A stretch of DNA of 64,000 bases from Natronincola ferrireducens (GTDB lineage: Bacteria > Bacillota > Clostridia > Peptostreptococcales > Natronincolaceae), in the NCBI RefSeq assembly GCF_900100845.1, contig NZ_FNFP01000001.1, forward strand, positions 124,001 through 188,000, in the 5' to 3' direction. Both the position numbers and the translations under genes were made by a program. The notes under the pieces were generated by a model that did no database searches, was not told where the DNA came from, and was given only the letters and a program-made list of their open reading frames with translations. Shown in pieces: positions 1 to 8,650 of this stretch (positions are counted from its first letter, which is position 1; every line of letters starts with the position of its first letter).

Positions 1-170
1 GAGCCTTAGCCTTTCAAGCAGGCATAACCCTCCACATCCAAAACTCCTACGGAAAAAACAATCACCATATTATAGAAAGTATTTTTAAAGCCTTCGGCAG
101 GGCCTTAGATACTGCCACTAGATTAGACCCTAGAATAGAAGGGGTAATGTCTACTAAAGGACAGTTGTAA
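1..170 (+). CDS. hisB: Imidazoleglycerol-phosphate dehydratase, C-terminal end (partial)
   Basis: The window opens inside this gene. The reading frame from base 3 to the TAA at 168-170 encodes about 55 residues containing the HisB-typical stretch with paired histidines (NNHHIIES), the FKAFGRAL segment and the terminal STKG motif. HisB dehydrates imidazole glycerol phosphate to imidazole acetol phosphate in histidine synthesis; the paired His residues bind the catalytic manganese in the family. It lies 15 bases upstream of hisA on the same strand, as expected for a his operon. Only the 3' end is visible, so nothing can be said about its start or about a fusion to a phosphatase domain. Confidence 0.93.
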   Translation, partial: ALAFQAGITLHIQNSYGKNNHHIIESIFKAFGRALDTATRLDPRIEGVMSTKGQL

Positions 171-185
171 AAAGGAGCTGGTAAC

Positions 186-896
186 ATGATAATTTATCCT
201 GCTATAGATATTAAAGAGGGTAAGTGTGTGAGATTAACACAGGGAAAATTTACAGAGGAAAAAATTTATTTTCAACAACCGAAGGATGTGGCAAAAATGT
301 GGCAGGAAAAGGGGGCAGAAGTCCTTCACATTGTGGATTTAGATGGGGCATTACAAGGGATATCCAAAAATCTTTCTGTGATTAAGGAAATTCTAGAGGC
401 GGTAGATATTCCCATACAGGTGGGGGGAGGCATAAGAAACAAACAAACCCTAGAAGTCCTCTTTGATATAGGTGTGGAGAAGATAATTTTAGGTACAAAG
501 GCCATAGAGGATAAAGGATTTCTTAAGGAACTGGTGGAGAAATATGATAGGAAAATCATCGTATCCATTGATGCAAAGGAGGGCTATGTAGCCACCGATG
601 GATGGACGAAAGCCAGTGGAGTGAGGGCCATAGACCTTGCAGCTGAGATGGAGGAGATGGGGGTAAAAACCATTATTTATACCGATATTGCTAGGGATGG
701 TATGTTAAAGGGGCCCAATTTTGAGAGCATCCAGGATTTGCAGGAAAGAACTAGGGTAGATATAATCGCTTCGGGAGGAGTGACCTCTATGGAAGACCTA
801 CAAAAGCTATCAACAATCGGCGTGGCAGGTGCCATCGTAGGAAAGGCCCTTTATGAAGGAAAGATTGATTTAGAAAAGGTAAAGGAGGGATGTTAA
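186..896 (+). CDS. hisA: 1-(5-phosphoribosyl)-5-[(phosphoribosylamino)methylideneamino]imidazole-4-carboxamide isomerase
   Basis: A TIM-barrel isomerase of 236 residues, the usual HisA length. It opens the ribose of ProFAR to PRFAR in the cytosol. The two catalytic aspartates are visible as D8 (YPAIDIK) and D129 (SIDAKEG). The half-barrel phosphate-binding repeats appear as GGGIR near residue 80 and ASGG near residue 196. An AAGGAG ribosome site (171-176) precedes the ATG. Only one base separates its stop from the hisF start, so the pair is probably translated together. There are no unusual features. Confidence 0.97.
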   Translation: MIIYPAIDIKEGKCVRLTQGKFTEEKIYFQQPKDVAKMWQEKGAEVLHIVDLDGALQGISKNLSVIKEILEAVDIPIQVGGGIRNKQTLEVLFDIGVEKIILGTKAIEDKGFLKELVEKYDRKIIVSIDAKEGYVATDGWTKASGVRAIDLAAEMEEMGVKTIIYTDIARDGMLKGPNFESIQDLQERTRVDIIASGGVTSMEDLQKLSTIGVAGAIVGKALYEGKIDLEKVKEGC

Positions 897-897
897 A

Positions 898-1659
898 ATG
901 CTTACCAAACGAATCATACCCTGTCTAGATGTGGATAAGGGACGGGTTGTAAAGGGCATTAATTTTGTGGATCTAAAGGATGTAGGAGATCCTGTGGAGG
1001 TGGCTAAGGCCTATAACCGACAGGGGGCAGATGAACTGGTGTTTTTAGACATCACCGCCTCCAATGAAGAAAGGGACATTCTACTGGATGTGGTGAAGAA
1101 GACGGCCCAAGAGATTACTATTCCCTTGACGGTGGGGGGAGGTATCAGAAGCACCGATGATTTTCGACGGGTTCTAGAAAGTGGTGCTGATAAGGTTTCC
1201 ATTAACTCAGCTGCTGTAAAAAATCCTAAGCTAATCACAGAATGTGCCAGACTATTTGGCTCCCAAGTGGTGGTGGCCATCGATGTTAAAAGACAACGGG
1301 ATGGGAGCTATCACGTCTATATCAAAGGTGGGCAAGAGGACACAGGATTAGAAGCAGTAGCCTGGGCTAGGGAAGTAGAAAAGCTGGGGGCAGGGGAAAT
1401 CCTACTTACCAGTATGGATGGAGATGGCACCAAAGGAGGGTATGATCTAGAAATTACCCGACAGGTCAGTGAAGCTGTAGGCATCCCCGTCATCGCCTCT
1501 GGTGGAGCAGGAAATTCCGAGGATTTCTACGATGTATTTACCGAGGGAAAGGCAGATGCAGCACTGGCGGCCTCTTTATTTCATTTTAAGGAAGTGGCCA
1601 TAGGGGAATTAAAGAACTATTTAAAGGAAAAAGGCATACCCATAAAAACAAACCCCTAG
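898..1659 (+). CDS. hisF: Imidazole glycerol phosphate synthase, cyclase subunit
   Basis: A TIM-barrel of 253 residues. HisF uses ammonia made by the HisH glutaminase to convert PRFAR to imidazole glycerol phosphate plus AICAR. Catalytic D11 (PCLDVDKG) and the second aspartate near residue 130 ([10 protein letters not shown]) are present, as are GGGIRS near residue 80 and the C-terminal phosphate loop (SGGAG). It follows hisA by one base. hisH is not in the window and is presumably upstream. The 121-base gap to hisIE holds two degenerate repeat elements, so the operon has been interrupted by small repeats without losing gene order. Confidence 0.97.
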   Translation: MLTKRIIPCLDVDKGRVVKGINFVDLKDVGDPVEVAKAYNRQGADELVFLDITASNEERDILLDVVKKTAQEITIPLTVGGGIRSTDDFRRVLESGADKVSINSAAVKNPKLITECARLFGSQVVVAIDVKRQRDGSYHVYIKGGQEDTGLEAVAWAREVEKLGAGEILLTSMDGDGTKGGYDLEITRQVSEAVGIPVIASGGAGNSEDFYDVFTEGKADAALAASLFHFKEVAIGELKNYLKEKGIPIKTNP

Positions 1660-1686
1660 CAGTTGTCATCATGAGGGCAGCCACAA

Positions 1687-1713
1687 TGTCATCTGAGCAA
1701 AGCAAAGGATCTT
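1687..1713. repeat. Degenerate copy of a widespread 'TGTCATCCTGAGCG'-type repeat
   Basis: The bases TGTCATCTGAGCAAAGCAAA followed by GGATCTT resemble, with a few changes, an interspersed motif (TGTCATCCTGAGCG..AAGCGAAGGATCTT) that I know from many unrelated bacterial genomes. The match is from memory and was not searched. It lies in the hisF-hisIE gap just before a second palindromic repeat. Confidence 0.4.
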
Positions 1714-1744
1714 ATGCTTTTATGTACTCATTCTCATTAGTAGG

Positions 1745-1761
1745 GGCGACCTTAGGTCGCC
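1745..1761. repeat. Short perfect palindromic repeat GGCGACC-TTA-GGTCGCC
   Basis: A 7-base inverted repeat with a 3-base loop, preceded by GTAGG. A decayed relative (GTAGGGGTTGACC..GGTC) sits at 2431-2454 after hisIE, and the same GGCGACC/GGTCGCC stem forms the terminator at 53341-53358. It could be a REP-like element or a weak transcription pause; there is no U-run behind it. Confidence 0.5.
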
Positions 1762-1780
1762 TAAAAGCAACAGAAAGCAG

Positions 1781-2410
1781 GTGAAAAAAATAAAAGACTT
1801 AACAAACCTAAAATTTGATAAAAAAGGACTAATCCCCACCATCATAAAGGAATCCACCACAGGAGAGGTTCTGATGCTGGCCTATATGAATAAGACCTCC
1901 CTGACAAAAACCCTAGAAACAGGAGAAACCTGGTTTTGGAGTCGCAGCAGGGGGGAGCTATGGCATAAGGGAGCCACCTCTGGACACACCCAACAGGTGA
2001 AGGAAATCCGATATGACTGTGATGGAGATGCCCTGTTAATTGAAGTCATACAAAAAGGTGCCGCCTGCCATACGGGAGAAAAATCCTGTTTTTATAATGA
2101 CCTCTACACCACAGAAAAAAATGAAGGGAGGGCCCAAATACTACAGGACCTCTATGGCATTATAGAGGATCGGAAGGCAAATCCCAAGGAGGGCTCCTAT
2201 ACCAACTATCTCTTTGATAAGGGGATGGATAAAATCCTAAAAAAAGTCGGCGAAGAAACGGCAGAGGTTATTATCGCCGCCAAAAACCCAGCTAAGGAGG
2301 AGTTGATTTATGAGACCAGTGACCTCCTCTATCATCTATTGGTACTACTAAAAGAAAAGGAAGTACCTTTGGAGGATATTTTTCAAGAACTCCAAAGCCG
2401 CCACGGATAA
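1781..2410 (+). CDS. hisI: Bifunctional phosphoribosyl-AMP cyclohydrolase / phosphoribosyl-ATP pyrophosphatase
   Basis: A 209-residue fusion usually called HisIE. Residues about 1-115 are the HisI cyclohydrolase, with the metal-binding DCDGD and the [12 protein letters not shown] cysteine region. Residues about 120-209 are the HisE pyrophosphatase, an all-helical MazG-like domain with [12 protein letters not shown]. It does steps 2 and 3 of histidine synthesis. The start is the GTG at 1781; only a weak AGAAAGCAG site lies before it, and no better in-frame start is apparent. It is the last gene of the his operon and is followed by a strong terminator. Confidence 0.95.
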   Translation: MKKIKDLTNLKFDKKGLIPTIIKESTTGEVLMLAYMNKTSLTKTLETGETWFWSRSRGELWHKGATSGHTQQVKEIRYDCDGDALLIEVIQKGAACHTGEKSCFYNDLYTTEKNEGRAQILQDLYGIIEDRKANPKEGSYTNYLFDKGMDKILKKVGEETAEVIIAAKNPAKEELIYETSDLLYHLLVLLKEKEVPLEDIFQELQSRHG

Positions 2411-2464
2411 ATCTTTTAATTTAATCTTGCGTAGGGGTTGACCTTTGGTCCCCCGTCTAACTAC

Positions 2465-2518
2465 AAAAAGCTATGGATTTCCTCAAACCCCGAGGGAATC
2501 CATAGCTTTTTCATTTTT
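2465..2518 (+). terminator. Rho-independent terminator of the his operon
   Basis: A long, nearly perfect hairpin: AAAAGCTATGGATT with TCCTC, a short A/C loop, then GAGGG and AATCCATAGCTTTT, ending in a T-rich tract. It ends the his operon. The remaining gap to 2725 is AT-rich and presumably carries the promoter for the polysaccharide genes, but no convincing -35/-10 pair was identified. Confidence 0.9.
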
Positions 2519-2725
2519 ATTCCAAAAAATTACTATATTACGATTTGTTACATTTATTGAATTAAACGGAGAAATTTTATACAATAAATAAAAGAAATAG
2601 AAAAAATTCTATATATTTCTAAAAAACTATTTGTTTTAAAGGGTTTATAGTATAGATGTAGAATATATATATGTTTAGGGAAAAATTTCCTTGCTATACA
2701 CATTGAATCAAAGGAGCTGAAGACA

Positions 2726-3955
2726 ATGGATAATATAGAAGAAATAAGTCTACGGGAATTAATAGAGGTTTTAATAAAAAGAAAGGTATTAATTATAGCT
2801 GTTACACTGATAGCCATAATAACTGCCGGTATCGTAAGCTTTTTTATGCTAGAACCAGTGTATGAAACGAGAATGGTACTGATGGCCTCTCAATTTAGTG
2901 ATAAGCTACAGCCCAATCAGATTCAAGGGGAGGGAATCGACAGCTTGTTGAATACCCTGTCAAAATATCCCACCATGACCCTAGAAACCTATCGACAGCA
3001 AATCAAGGCCCCTAGAATTATGAGAGCCACCATAGCTGATCTAGGCCTAGAGGAAGAATACGACATTGAAAGTCTAGCAAGGGCCATCGAGCTAGAAACC
3101 ATAAAGGACACCAACCTGATTACCCTTAAAATGAAGCATGGAGACCCTGAAAGGGCAGCAGAAATTGTCAATAAAGTGGGAGAAAACTTTGTGGCCTTTG
3201 TCTCCGACAAGGCTAAAGAGCATGCCACCAATTCCTCTAGATATGTAGAGGCCCAAATGGAAATCGAAAAACAAAAGCTAGATGAAGCTCTAGAGGAGCT
3301 AAAGGAATTTTTATCAGAGCCAAGGGGCGTATCAGAGCTGGAGAGGGAACTGGATGCAAGACTAGAGCAGATCACCCAATATAAAACAAAGCTAACGGAT
3401 CTACATATACGTCGAGAGGCGTTAAAGGCGGCCATCCCGGTGGCTGTAAGGGAGTCAGGGGATGCCAGTAGGGTTATTTTAAAGAACCAATCATCAGATG
3501 AAGACAATCCAACGATAGAAAATCTACAGCTGATGATAGAGGATGCCGCCACCCTGTTAAAAATAGAGCTGGCGGAAGTGGAATCCAATATAGCCAATAT
3601 ACAAAGTCAAATCACGACCCTTCAAGGTCAAATAGAAGGCATCCAGGGGGAGCTGCAGGACAAAAAGCACCAGGAACGATTAATCAATCAAAGGGTATAC
3701 ATTGCTGAAAATACCTATGATGCCTTTGTAAAAAAATATGAGGAGCTAAGAATAGCAGAATCCTCCCAGATAGGGGAAGCCACCATTACCGTCATATCCA
3801 GAGCCTTCCCTACAACCAGTCCAATAGGACCTAGAAAGACTCTAAACCTTGCTATAGCAGCAGTGTTGGGTGTCATGATAGGAGTATTCATGGCCTTCTT
3901 TATGGAGTATTGGCAAACGTCAGGAGAAGAAAAGAAAAAAGAAAATCTAGCTTAG
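2726..3955 (+). CDS. Wzz-like polysaccharide chain-length regulator / co-polymerase
   Basis: 409 residues with the layout of a polysaccharide co-polymerase. One membrane helix lies near residues 22-42 and a second near 370-393. Between them is a large outside part with long coiled-coil stretches (about residues 165-340). A proline-rich SPIGPRKTLN motif precedes the second helix, as in Wzz/CapA proteins. Such proteins set the chain length of polymers made by Wzy-dependent synthesis. No fused tyrosine kinase domain is present, and none is encoded next to it. An AAGGAG site (2711-2716) sets the ATG. It is the first gene of the polysaccharide locus. Confidence 0.85.
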   Translation: MDNIEEISLRELIEVLIKRKVLIIAVTLIAIITAGIVSFFMLEPVYETRMVLMASQFSDKLQPNQIQGEGIDSLLNTLSKYPTMTLETYRQQIKAPRIMRATIADLGLEEEYDIESLARAIELETIKDTNLITLKMKHGDPERAAEIVNKVGENFVAFVSDKAKEHATNSSRYVEAQMEIEKQKLDEALEELKEFLSEPRGVSELERELDARLEQITQYKTKLTDLHIRREALKAAIPVAVRESGDASRVILKNQSSDEDNPTIENLQLMIEDAATLLKIELAEVESNIANIQSQITTLQGQIEGIQGELQDKKHQERLINQRVYIAENTYDAFVKKYEELRIAESSQIGEATITVISRAFPTTSPIGPRKTLNLAIAAVLGVMIGVFMAFFMEYWQTSGEEKKKENLA

Positions 3956-3994
3956 TTTTACATTTTAAATTTATACCATCGATACGGAAATGGA

Positions 3995-4056
3995 GCCACG
4001 GGGACTGTCCATCTGGCTCGCGTTTCTCAGTGGGCCTGAGGGACTGTCCCCGTGGC
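3995..4056. repeat. Imperfect palindromic element with GGGGACTGTCC arms
   Basis: Two 16-base arms, GCCACGGGGACTGTCC (3995-4010) and GGACTGTCCCCGTGGC (4041-4056), are inverted repeats with one mismatch, separated by 30 bases. It fills the gap between the Wzz-like gene and the ligase-like gene. A related element with GGACAGGTCCA arms is at 53282-53321. Confidence 0.7.
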
Positions 4057-4081
4057 GTAGCTGCTAAAAGGAGCTGTTAAT

Positions 4082-7045
4082 ATGAAACCAAAAGAATTTA
4101 AGCAAAAAACAAAAGAAAATAGATCCACCATAGCAACAAAAAAAGAAGGAAAAAGCCTAATTTTATTTACTCTATTGGCCATCCTGCTTTTTTATCCCCC
4201 TTTTTTTAGAGGACTATTTTTTCAAAAAGAAATTTTAATCACCCATATCCTATCCTTTGGATTATTCACCATCTATTTAATCAACAAAGTCACAAAGGGA
4301 GAAAAGATCTCCTTCAACAATCCCTTTGACTACATAGGACTATTCTTCATAGTTGCCTATATCCTCCCTATTGTTTTTAGACAATGGGCGGACCTAAGGG
4401 GGGCTATAGGTCTAGTACTGAGATATACCAACTTTTTTGTCGTTTATCTTATGGTGAAGGAATATGCTGTAGAGGAAAAGTATAAAAACTGGATTGTAGA
4501 CATATTTATTTTAAGTGGTGTAGGCACCGCCATCATCGGTCTATTGGGGGGAGCAGGCTATGTAACCCTGCAGGACGTAGTATTAGGCAACAGAATATCC
4601 TCCACCTTCCAATATCCGAATACCCTGGCAGCCTTTATGATGACCTTGTTTTTTATTACTGCAGGGAAACAAGCTATAGAAAATAACAACTGGAAAAGAA
4701 ACCTCTATGCTACAGCAGGATTTGTAATGGCCTTTACCTTTATCTTTACCTATTCTAGAACAGCATGGGTTATCTTCCCTATATTTGCCCTTATTTATTT
4801 GGTCATCCTACCATCTATGGAAAGGGTTAAGACCATCTTTTATTACATAGCAGTGATTGTGCCTAGTCTTCTATTACTACAGCCCTTTAGTAGCTATACG
4901 ACAAATATAGAGGACAAGAGTCCTAGGGCAGTTTTGACAGTAGTAATAGGGATAGCTATATTTTTAGGAATCTACATAGGAGCTCAACTTATTATTCAAA
5001 AGCTTCAAGAAAAGGATTTTAAAAAGGTATATATTGGCCTAGCAGCAGTTATGGTTGCTTTTGTCATATTGACAACAGCCGCCTTTAATGTCACTAGACC
5101 CCTCACATTTGATAATAGTGAAGCAACAGAAAATAAGAGTAATAATATCCATAGGGTTATAGGAAGCGTTGAAGGCAATCAAGATTATAATCTATTTCTG
5201 AACCTAGAGGCTGTAGGCAACGAAGAAAATCAATGGCCCTGGAGGATTAGAATCTTCAGTATAGATGGAGAAGGACAACGACAAGCCCTCTTAACGAGAA
5301 ACGGAGAAGTAGATGAAGCAGGAGATATCCTCCTACCCTTCACTACCAATGAAGATACGGAGAAGCTAGCTATATACTTTGATAACCTTTATCCCGGGAC
5401 ACAGGTCACCTTTTATGAAGCAAAGCTTCTGACGGTGGATGAAGAGGTGGTGGACACCATCAACCTAAGCTATCGCTTTATACCAGAAACCATCATTAAT
5501 CGGATCAATGTGCTAGACTTAAATCAACAAAGCTTCACCACCCGTGTCGCCTATTATAGGGACAGCTTTAAAATCTTTAAGAACTATCCTATCTTTGGAG
5601 CCGGAGGGGGAGCTTGGCATGGTCTCTATGCTAAGTATCAATCAGAGCCCTATTTCAGTACAGAAGCCCATAATTATTTCCTACAGACCCTAGTGGAGGT
5701 AGGGGTCATAGGTATGTTATTAATGTTGGTCTTTTTAGGGATGCTTTTAGCTTTATTTATGATGGCTGTAAAAAACCGGAGAACAATGGAGATGACTATC
5801 CTATTTGCCATAGGGTCCCTCCTAACCCATAGTGGACTGGACTTTAACTTCTCCTATCTATCCATCCCTCTATTTATGTGGGGACTGATGGCACTAGTAG
5901 ATGTAGAACCTATAAAGAATCTGAATGTGAAGATCAAAGAAAAACTCAATAAAGAACTATATGCTGCCATACCCCTTGTTTTAATATTACCCTTTATCTT
6001 TATCTCTTTCTCCTTCTATGGGGGACACCAATCAGCCGTAAGGGCAGCAGAAGCCCTTCAATATGAAGGGGACTATGAAAAGGGTTATACCCTACTGGAG
6101 AGTGCCATCGCTAGAGATGGATTTAACAAGGACTTTAGGGGAGACATGGCTCGACTACAGACCATGATAGGAGAACAAAACCAACAGCAGGTCTGGTTCC
6201 AGCTGGCGGAGGAGAATCTACTAAGGGCCCTACAATACTCCCCTCATAATGAAAACCTTCTAGGACAACTAGGACAGCTGTATCTATCCCTAGGGGACTT
6301 TGAAAAAGGCTTTGGATATATAGAGAAGATGGTGACGGCAGCACCCCTAAGACCTGTTGTCTATGAAACAAAGGCTAATGCCTATAGTATAGTAGCTAAC
6401 TATTATCTAGATAATGGAGAGACTGAAAAAGCTAAAGAGATGTTTGAGATGGCTACTGGGGTAGTGGAGGATGTAGAGGTAGGAAATAGTCAGGCGGAAA
6501 GGACTATCCAGTTAAATAGAGAAACCATCAATACATTAGCTAAAAATAGATATATAAAAGAAAATATAGAAAAATCCATGATAAAAGAAAGAGTAGACAA
6601 CATAATCTATATCGCTTACCTAGATCAGCATATAGATGAAACTAGAGGACTGCCCAATGGTTGGTGGACTTGGAATAGAGAAGGAGGCAATATACAGACA
6701 GAACTAGTGGAGAAGGGGATTCGGGTTGTCAATGATGGCAAAGATTTAGGAATACTATTGACCCCGCAATTTCAGCTAGAACCCTCTACAACCTACGGCA
6801 TTGATTTAAAGCTAGGGGGAGATGTAGAAGAACATCTACAACTTCTCCTCCATAGTAGAAGTGGAACTGCTATTCAATTTAGTCAAAGGCCCTTAGGAAA
6901 GCCTAATGGGGAAGGGACCTATAGCTTTACCTTTACTACAACAGAAGACTTAGAAGCAGGGGGACAGGATCTAAGATTTTATCATTATGGAGATAGTGAA
7001 AAAAGTTATATAGTAGAGTGGGTGGCTCTTTATAAGATGGATTAA
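4082..7045 (+). CDS. O-antigen-ligase-like membrane protein with TPR and C-terminal lectin-like region
   Basis: 987 residues. The first ~610 residues hold about a dozen hydrophobic helices and a Wzy_C/WaaL-type core. A soluble insert of about 150 residues (roughly 345-495) splits the membrane part, followed by a large loop with the GGGAWHGLYAKYQSEP region and an AHNYFLQTLVEVG segment typical of the ligase family. Residues about 660-830 look like TPR repeats. The last ~140 residues look like a beta-rich carbohydrate-binding or jelly-roll domain. Family members join lipid-linked glycans to lipid, protein or cell wall; which acceptor is used here is unknown. An AAAGGAGC site precedes the ATG. 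It is unusually long for a ligase or polymerase. Confidence 0.8.
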   Translation: MKPKEFKQKTKENRSTIATKKEGKSLILFTLLAILLFYPPFFRGLFFQKEILITHILSFGLFTIYLINKVTKGEKISFNNPFDYIGLFFIVAYILPIVFRQWADLRGAIGLVLRYTNFFVVYLMVKEYAVEEKYKNWIVDIFILSGVGTAIIGLLGGAGYVTLQDVVLGNRISSTFQYPNTLAAFMMTLFFITAGKQAIENNNWKRNLYATAGFVMAFTFIFTYSRTAWVIFPIFALIYLVILPSMERVKTIFYYIAVIVPSLLLLQPFSSYTTNIEDKSPRAVLTVVIGIAIFLGIYIGAQLIIQKLQEKDFKKVYIGLAAVMVAFVILTTAAFNVTRPLTFDNSEATENKSNNIHRVIGSVEGNQDYNLFLNLEAVGNEENQWPWRIRIFSIDGEGQRQALLTRNGEVDEAGDILLPFTTNEDTEKLAIYFDNLYPGTQVTFYEAKLLTVDEEVVDTINLSYRFIPETIINRINVLDLNQQSFTTRVAYYRDSFKIFKNYPIFGAGGGAWHGLYAKYQSEPYFSTEAHNYFLQTLVEVGVIGMLLMLVFLGMLLALFMMAVKNRRTMEMTILFAIGSLLTHSGLDFNFSYLSIPLFMWGLMALVDVEPIKNLNVKIKEKLNKELYAAIPLVLILPFIFISFSFYGGHQSAVRAAEALQYEGDYEKGYTLLESAIARDGFNKDFRGDMARLQTMIGEQNQQQVWFQLAEENLLRALQYSPHNENLLGQLGQLYLSLGDFEKGFGYIEKMVTAAPLRPVVYETKANAYSIVANYYLDNGETEKAKEMFEMATGVVEDVEVGNSQAERTIQLNRETINTLAKNRYIKENIEKSMIKERVDNIIYIAYLDQHIDETRGLPNGWWTWNREGGNIQTELVEKGIRVVNDGKDLGILLTPQFQLEPSTTYGIDLKLGGDVEEHLQLLLHSRSGTAIQFSQRPLGKPNGEGTYSFTFTTTEDLEAGGQDLRFYHYGDSEKSYIVEWVALYKMD

Positions 7046-7056
7046 ATACAAGATAA

Positions 7057-7368
7057 AAAGTTGATAAAAAATCATGTTTTATTGACTTAAAGGATGAACT
7101 GTTTGGCCTTACTTCTCAAATGGGCAGGTCATCAACTTCTATCCCATGTAATATCGTTGAAGGTAAAGCTAGAGGTTCAAGCAAAGATTTTAAAAGGTTC
7201 TTGTTGATTGCAAGAGGATCTCTGGAAGAACTAAAGTATCAAATTTTACTATCAAAAGATTTGAATTACATAAATGAAGATAAATATCAAGAAATATTAA
7301 ACATAACGAAGGAAGTAGGAAGACTCTTGAATGGGTTGATGGTGGCGGTAGATAAGAGTGGAAAGTAG
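7057..7368 (+). pseudogene. Four-helix-bundle (S23/IVS-type) protein gene, 5'-truncated remnant
   Basis: From the ATG at 7120 an 82-residue frame reads MGRSSTSIPCNIVEGKARG and onward, matching the core of the four helix bundle family (TIGR02436, related to proteins encoded in 23S rRNA intervening sequences). The frame stays open upstream to 7057, and the bases before the ATG encode DELFGLTSQ, the conserved segment that normally precedes this motif. The family's first helix is missing, so the gene has lost its 5' end. There is no ribosome site at 7120. The stop lies in the simple-sequence repeats described next. Functions of intact members are unknown. Confidence 0.7.
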
Positions 7369-7498
7369 AAGGGTAGAAAGTTGAAGATTTTGAACTTAAT
7401 TGTTTTCCTTTCAACTTTAAGCTTTAGACTTTAGACTTTAGACTTATTTATTTTTCCACTTTCCACTTTCTGCTTTCCACTTTCAACTATACATCAAT
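7357..7498. repeat. Low-complexity direct and inverted repeats (GTGGAAAG / TTTAGAC / CTTTCCAC)
   Basis: This gap holds three in-tandem TTTAGAC units (7423-7443). A GTGGAAAGTAGAA block on the left (7359-7371) is matched in inverted orientation by repeated CCACTTTC blocks on the right (about 7455-7492). The two sides could pair into a long imperfect stem. The block separates the decayed four-helix-bundle gene from the PglE-like gene. Confidence 0.6.
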
Positions 7499-7515
7499 GA
7501 AAGGAAACAATTATT

Positions 7516-8649
7516 ATGAATATACATAATGTCGATAAAAAGAAAATTTGGTTATCCAGCCCCCACATGAGCGATGAAGGCTATGAAATGCAATATGTAC
7601 AGGAAGCTTTCGATACAAACTGGGTAGCTCCTCTAGGACCTAATGTTAATGAGTTTGAAAAAGAACTAGCAGCTAAAGTAGGTTCAGAACACGGTGCCGC
7701 TTTAGTATCGGGTACAGCAGCTATTCATTTAGCACTTAAGGCCGTAGGCGTTGGTGAGGGGGATATAGTCCTTTGTCAAAGTCTTACTTTTTCTGCTACT
7801 GCTAACCCTATTATATATCAGAACGCTACTCCAGTATTTATAGATAGTGATTATGAAACTTGGAATATGTGTTCTAAAGCATTAGAGACAGCCTTTGAGA
7901 AATACGGAGATAAAATCAAGGCTGTTTTAGTTGTGCATTTATATGGCCTTTCTGCTGATATGGATAAGATCATGGAGATTTGTAATAAGTACAATGTACC
8001 GGTGATTGAAGATGCTGCTGAGTCTTTAGGTGCCTACTATAAAGGAAAACATACGGGAAGCTTTGGAAAGTTTGGAGTGTTCTCGTTTAATGGAAACAAA
8101 ATCATAACTACTTCTGGTGGTGGCATGTTAGTTTCTGATGATGAAGAGAAGATCAAGAAAGTAAGATTCTGGTCTACCCAAAGTAGAGAGGCAGCAAGGC
8201 ACTACCAACATAGCGAATTAGGGTTCAATTACCGTATGAGCAATGTGGTTGCTGGGATTGGTAGAGGACAGCTTAAAGTATTAGAAGAAAGAGTAGATAA
8301 GAAAAAATATATATTTGAATATTATAAGAGAGAGATTGGTCAGTTAGAAGGTGTAAAATTTATGCCTATCAATGATTGGAACGAGCCTAATTACTGGTTA
8401 AGTGTTATGACATTGAAGGGAGAAGTAAGGCCATTAGATGTCATGGAAGCATTAGAGAAAGAGAATATTGAATCAAGACCAGTGTGGAAGCCGATGCATA
8501 TGCAACCGTTCTTTGCGGAGTATGATTATATCGGTTCAGATGTGAGTGAGAAGCTGTTTGAGAATGGTGTGTGCTTGCCATCTGATACGAAGATGACGGA
8601 TGAAGATCTTGAGAGAATATGTTCAATTATAAAGGAGCTATGGAAGTAA
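7516..8649 (+). CDS. pglE: DegT/DnrJ/EryC1-family sugar aminotransferase (PglE-like)
   Basis: 377 residues of the PLP-dependent sugar aminotransferase family. The Schiff-base lysine is K195 in FSFNGNKIITTSGGG. A substrate/PLP region GTAAIHLAL is near 66-74 and the EDAAES aspartate motif near 166. Members next to a PglC-type transferase and a PglD-type acetyltransferase aminate UDP-4-keto-6-deoxy-GlcNAc at C4, the second step to UDP-N,N'-diacetylbacillosamine. The trio pglE-C-D lies head to tail here (1 and 56 bases apart). AAGGA at 7501-7505 precedes the ATG. The exact sugar is inferred from neighbours; perosamine-type products are an alternative. Confidence 0.8.
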   Translation: MNIHNVDKKKIWLSSPHMSDEGYEMQYVQEAFDTNWVAPLGPNVNEFEKELAAKVGSEHGAALVSGTAAIHLALKAVGVGEGDIVLCQSLTFSATANPIIYQNATPVFIDSDYETWNMCSKALETAFEKYGDKIKAVLVVHLYGLSADMDKIMEICNKYNVPVIEDAAESLGAYYKGKHTGSFGKFGVFSFNGNKIITTSGGGMLVSDDEEKIKKVRFWSTQSREAARHYQHSELGFNYRMSNVVAGIGRGQLKVLEERVDKKKYIFEYYKREIGQLEGVKFMPINDWNEPNYWLSVMTLKGEVRPLDVMEALEKENIESRPVWKPMHMQPFFAEYDYIGSDVSEKLFENGVCLPSDTKMTDEDLERICSIIKELWK

Positions 8650-8650
8650 T

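Noticed and set aside
2989-3597. A 202-codon open frame on the minus strand inside the Wzz-like gene
   Set aside because: It is serine/leucine-rich in the way typical of an antisense shadow, has no ribosome site and lies fully within a well-supported gene. The same applies to the minus-strand frames at 49376-49903, 62332-62775 and 43253-43627.
2726-3955. BY-kinase (Wzc-type) fused to the Wzz-like protein
   Set aside because: The protein ends shortly after the second membrane helix and has no Walker motifs; no separate kinase gene follows.
7359-7498. CRISPR or VNTR array in the simple-sequence block
   Set aside because: Repeat units are 7-8 bases with no unique spacers, and the block is under 150 bases.
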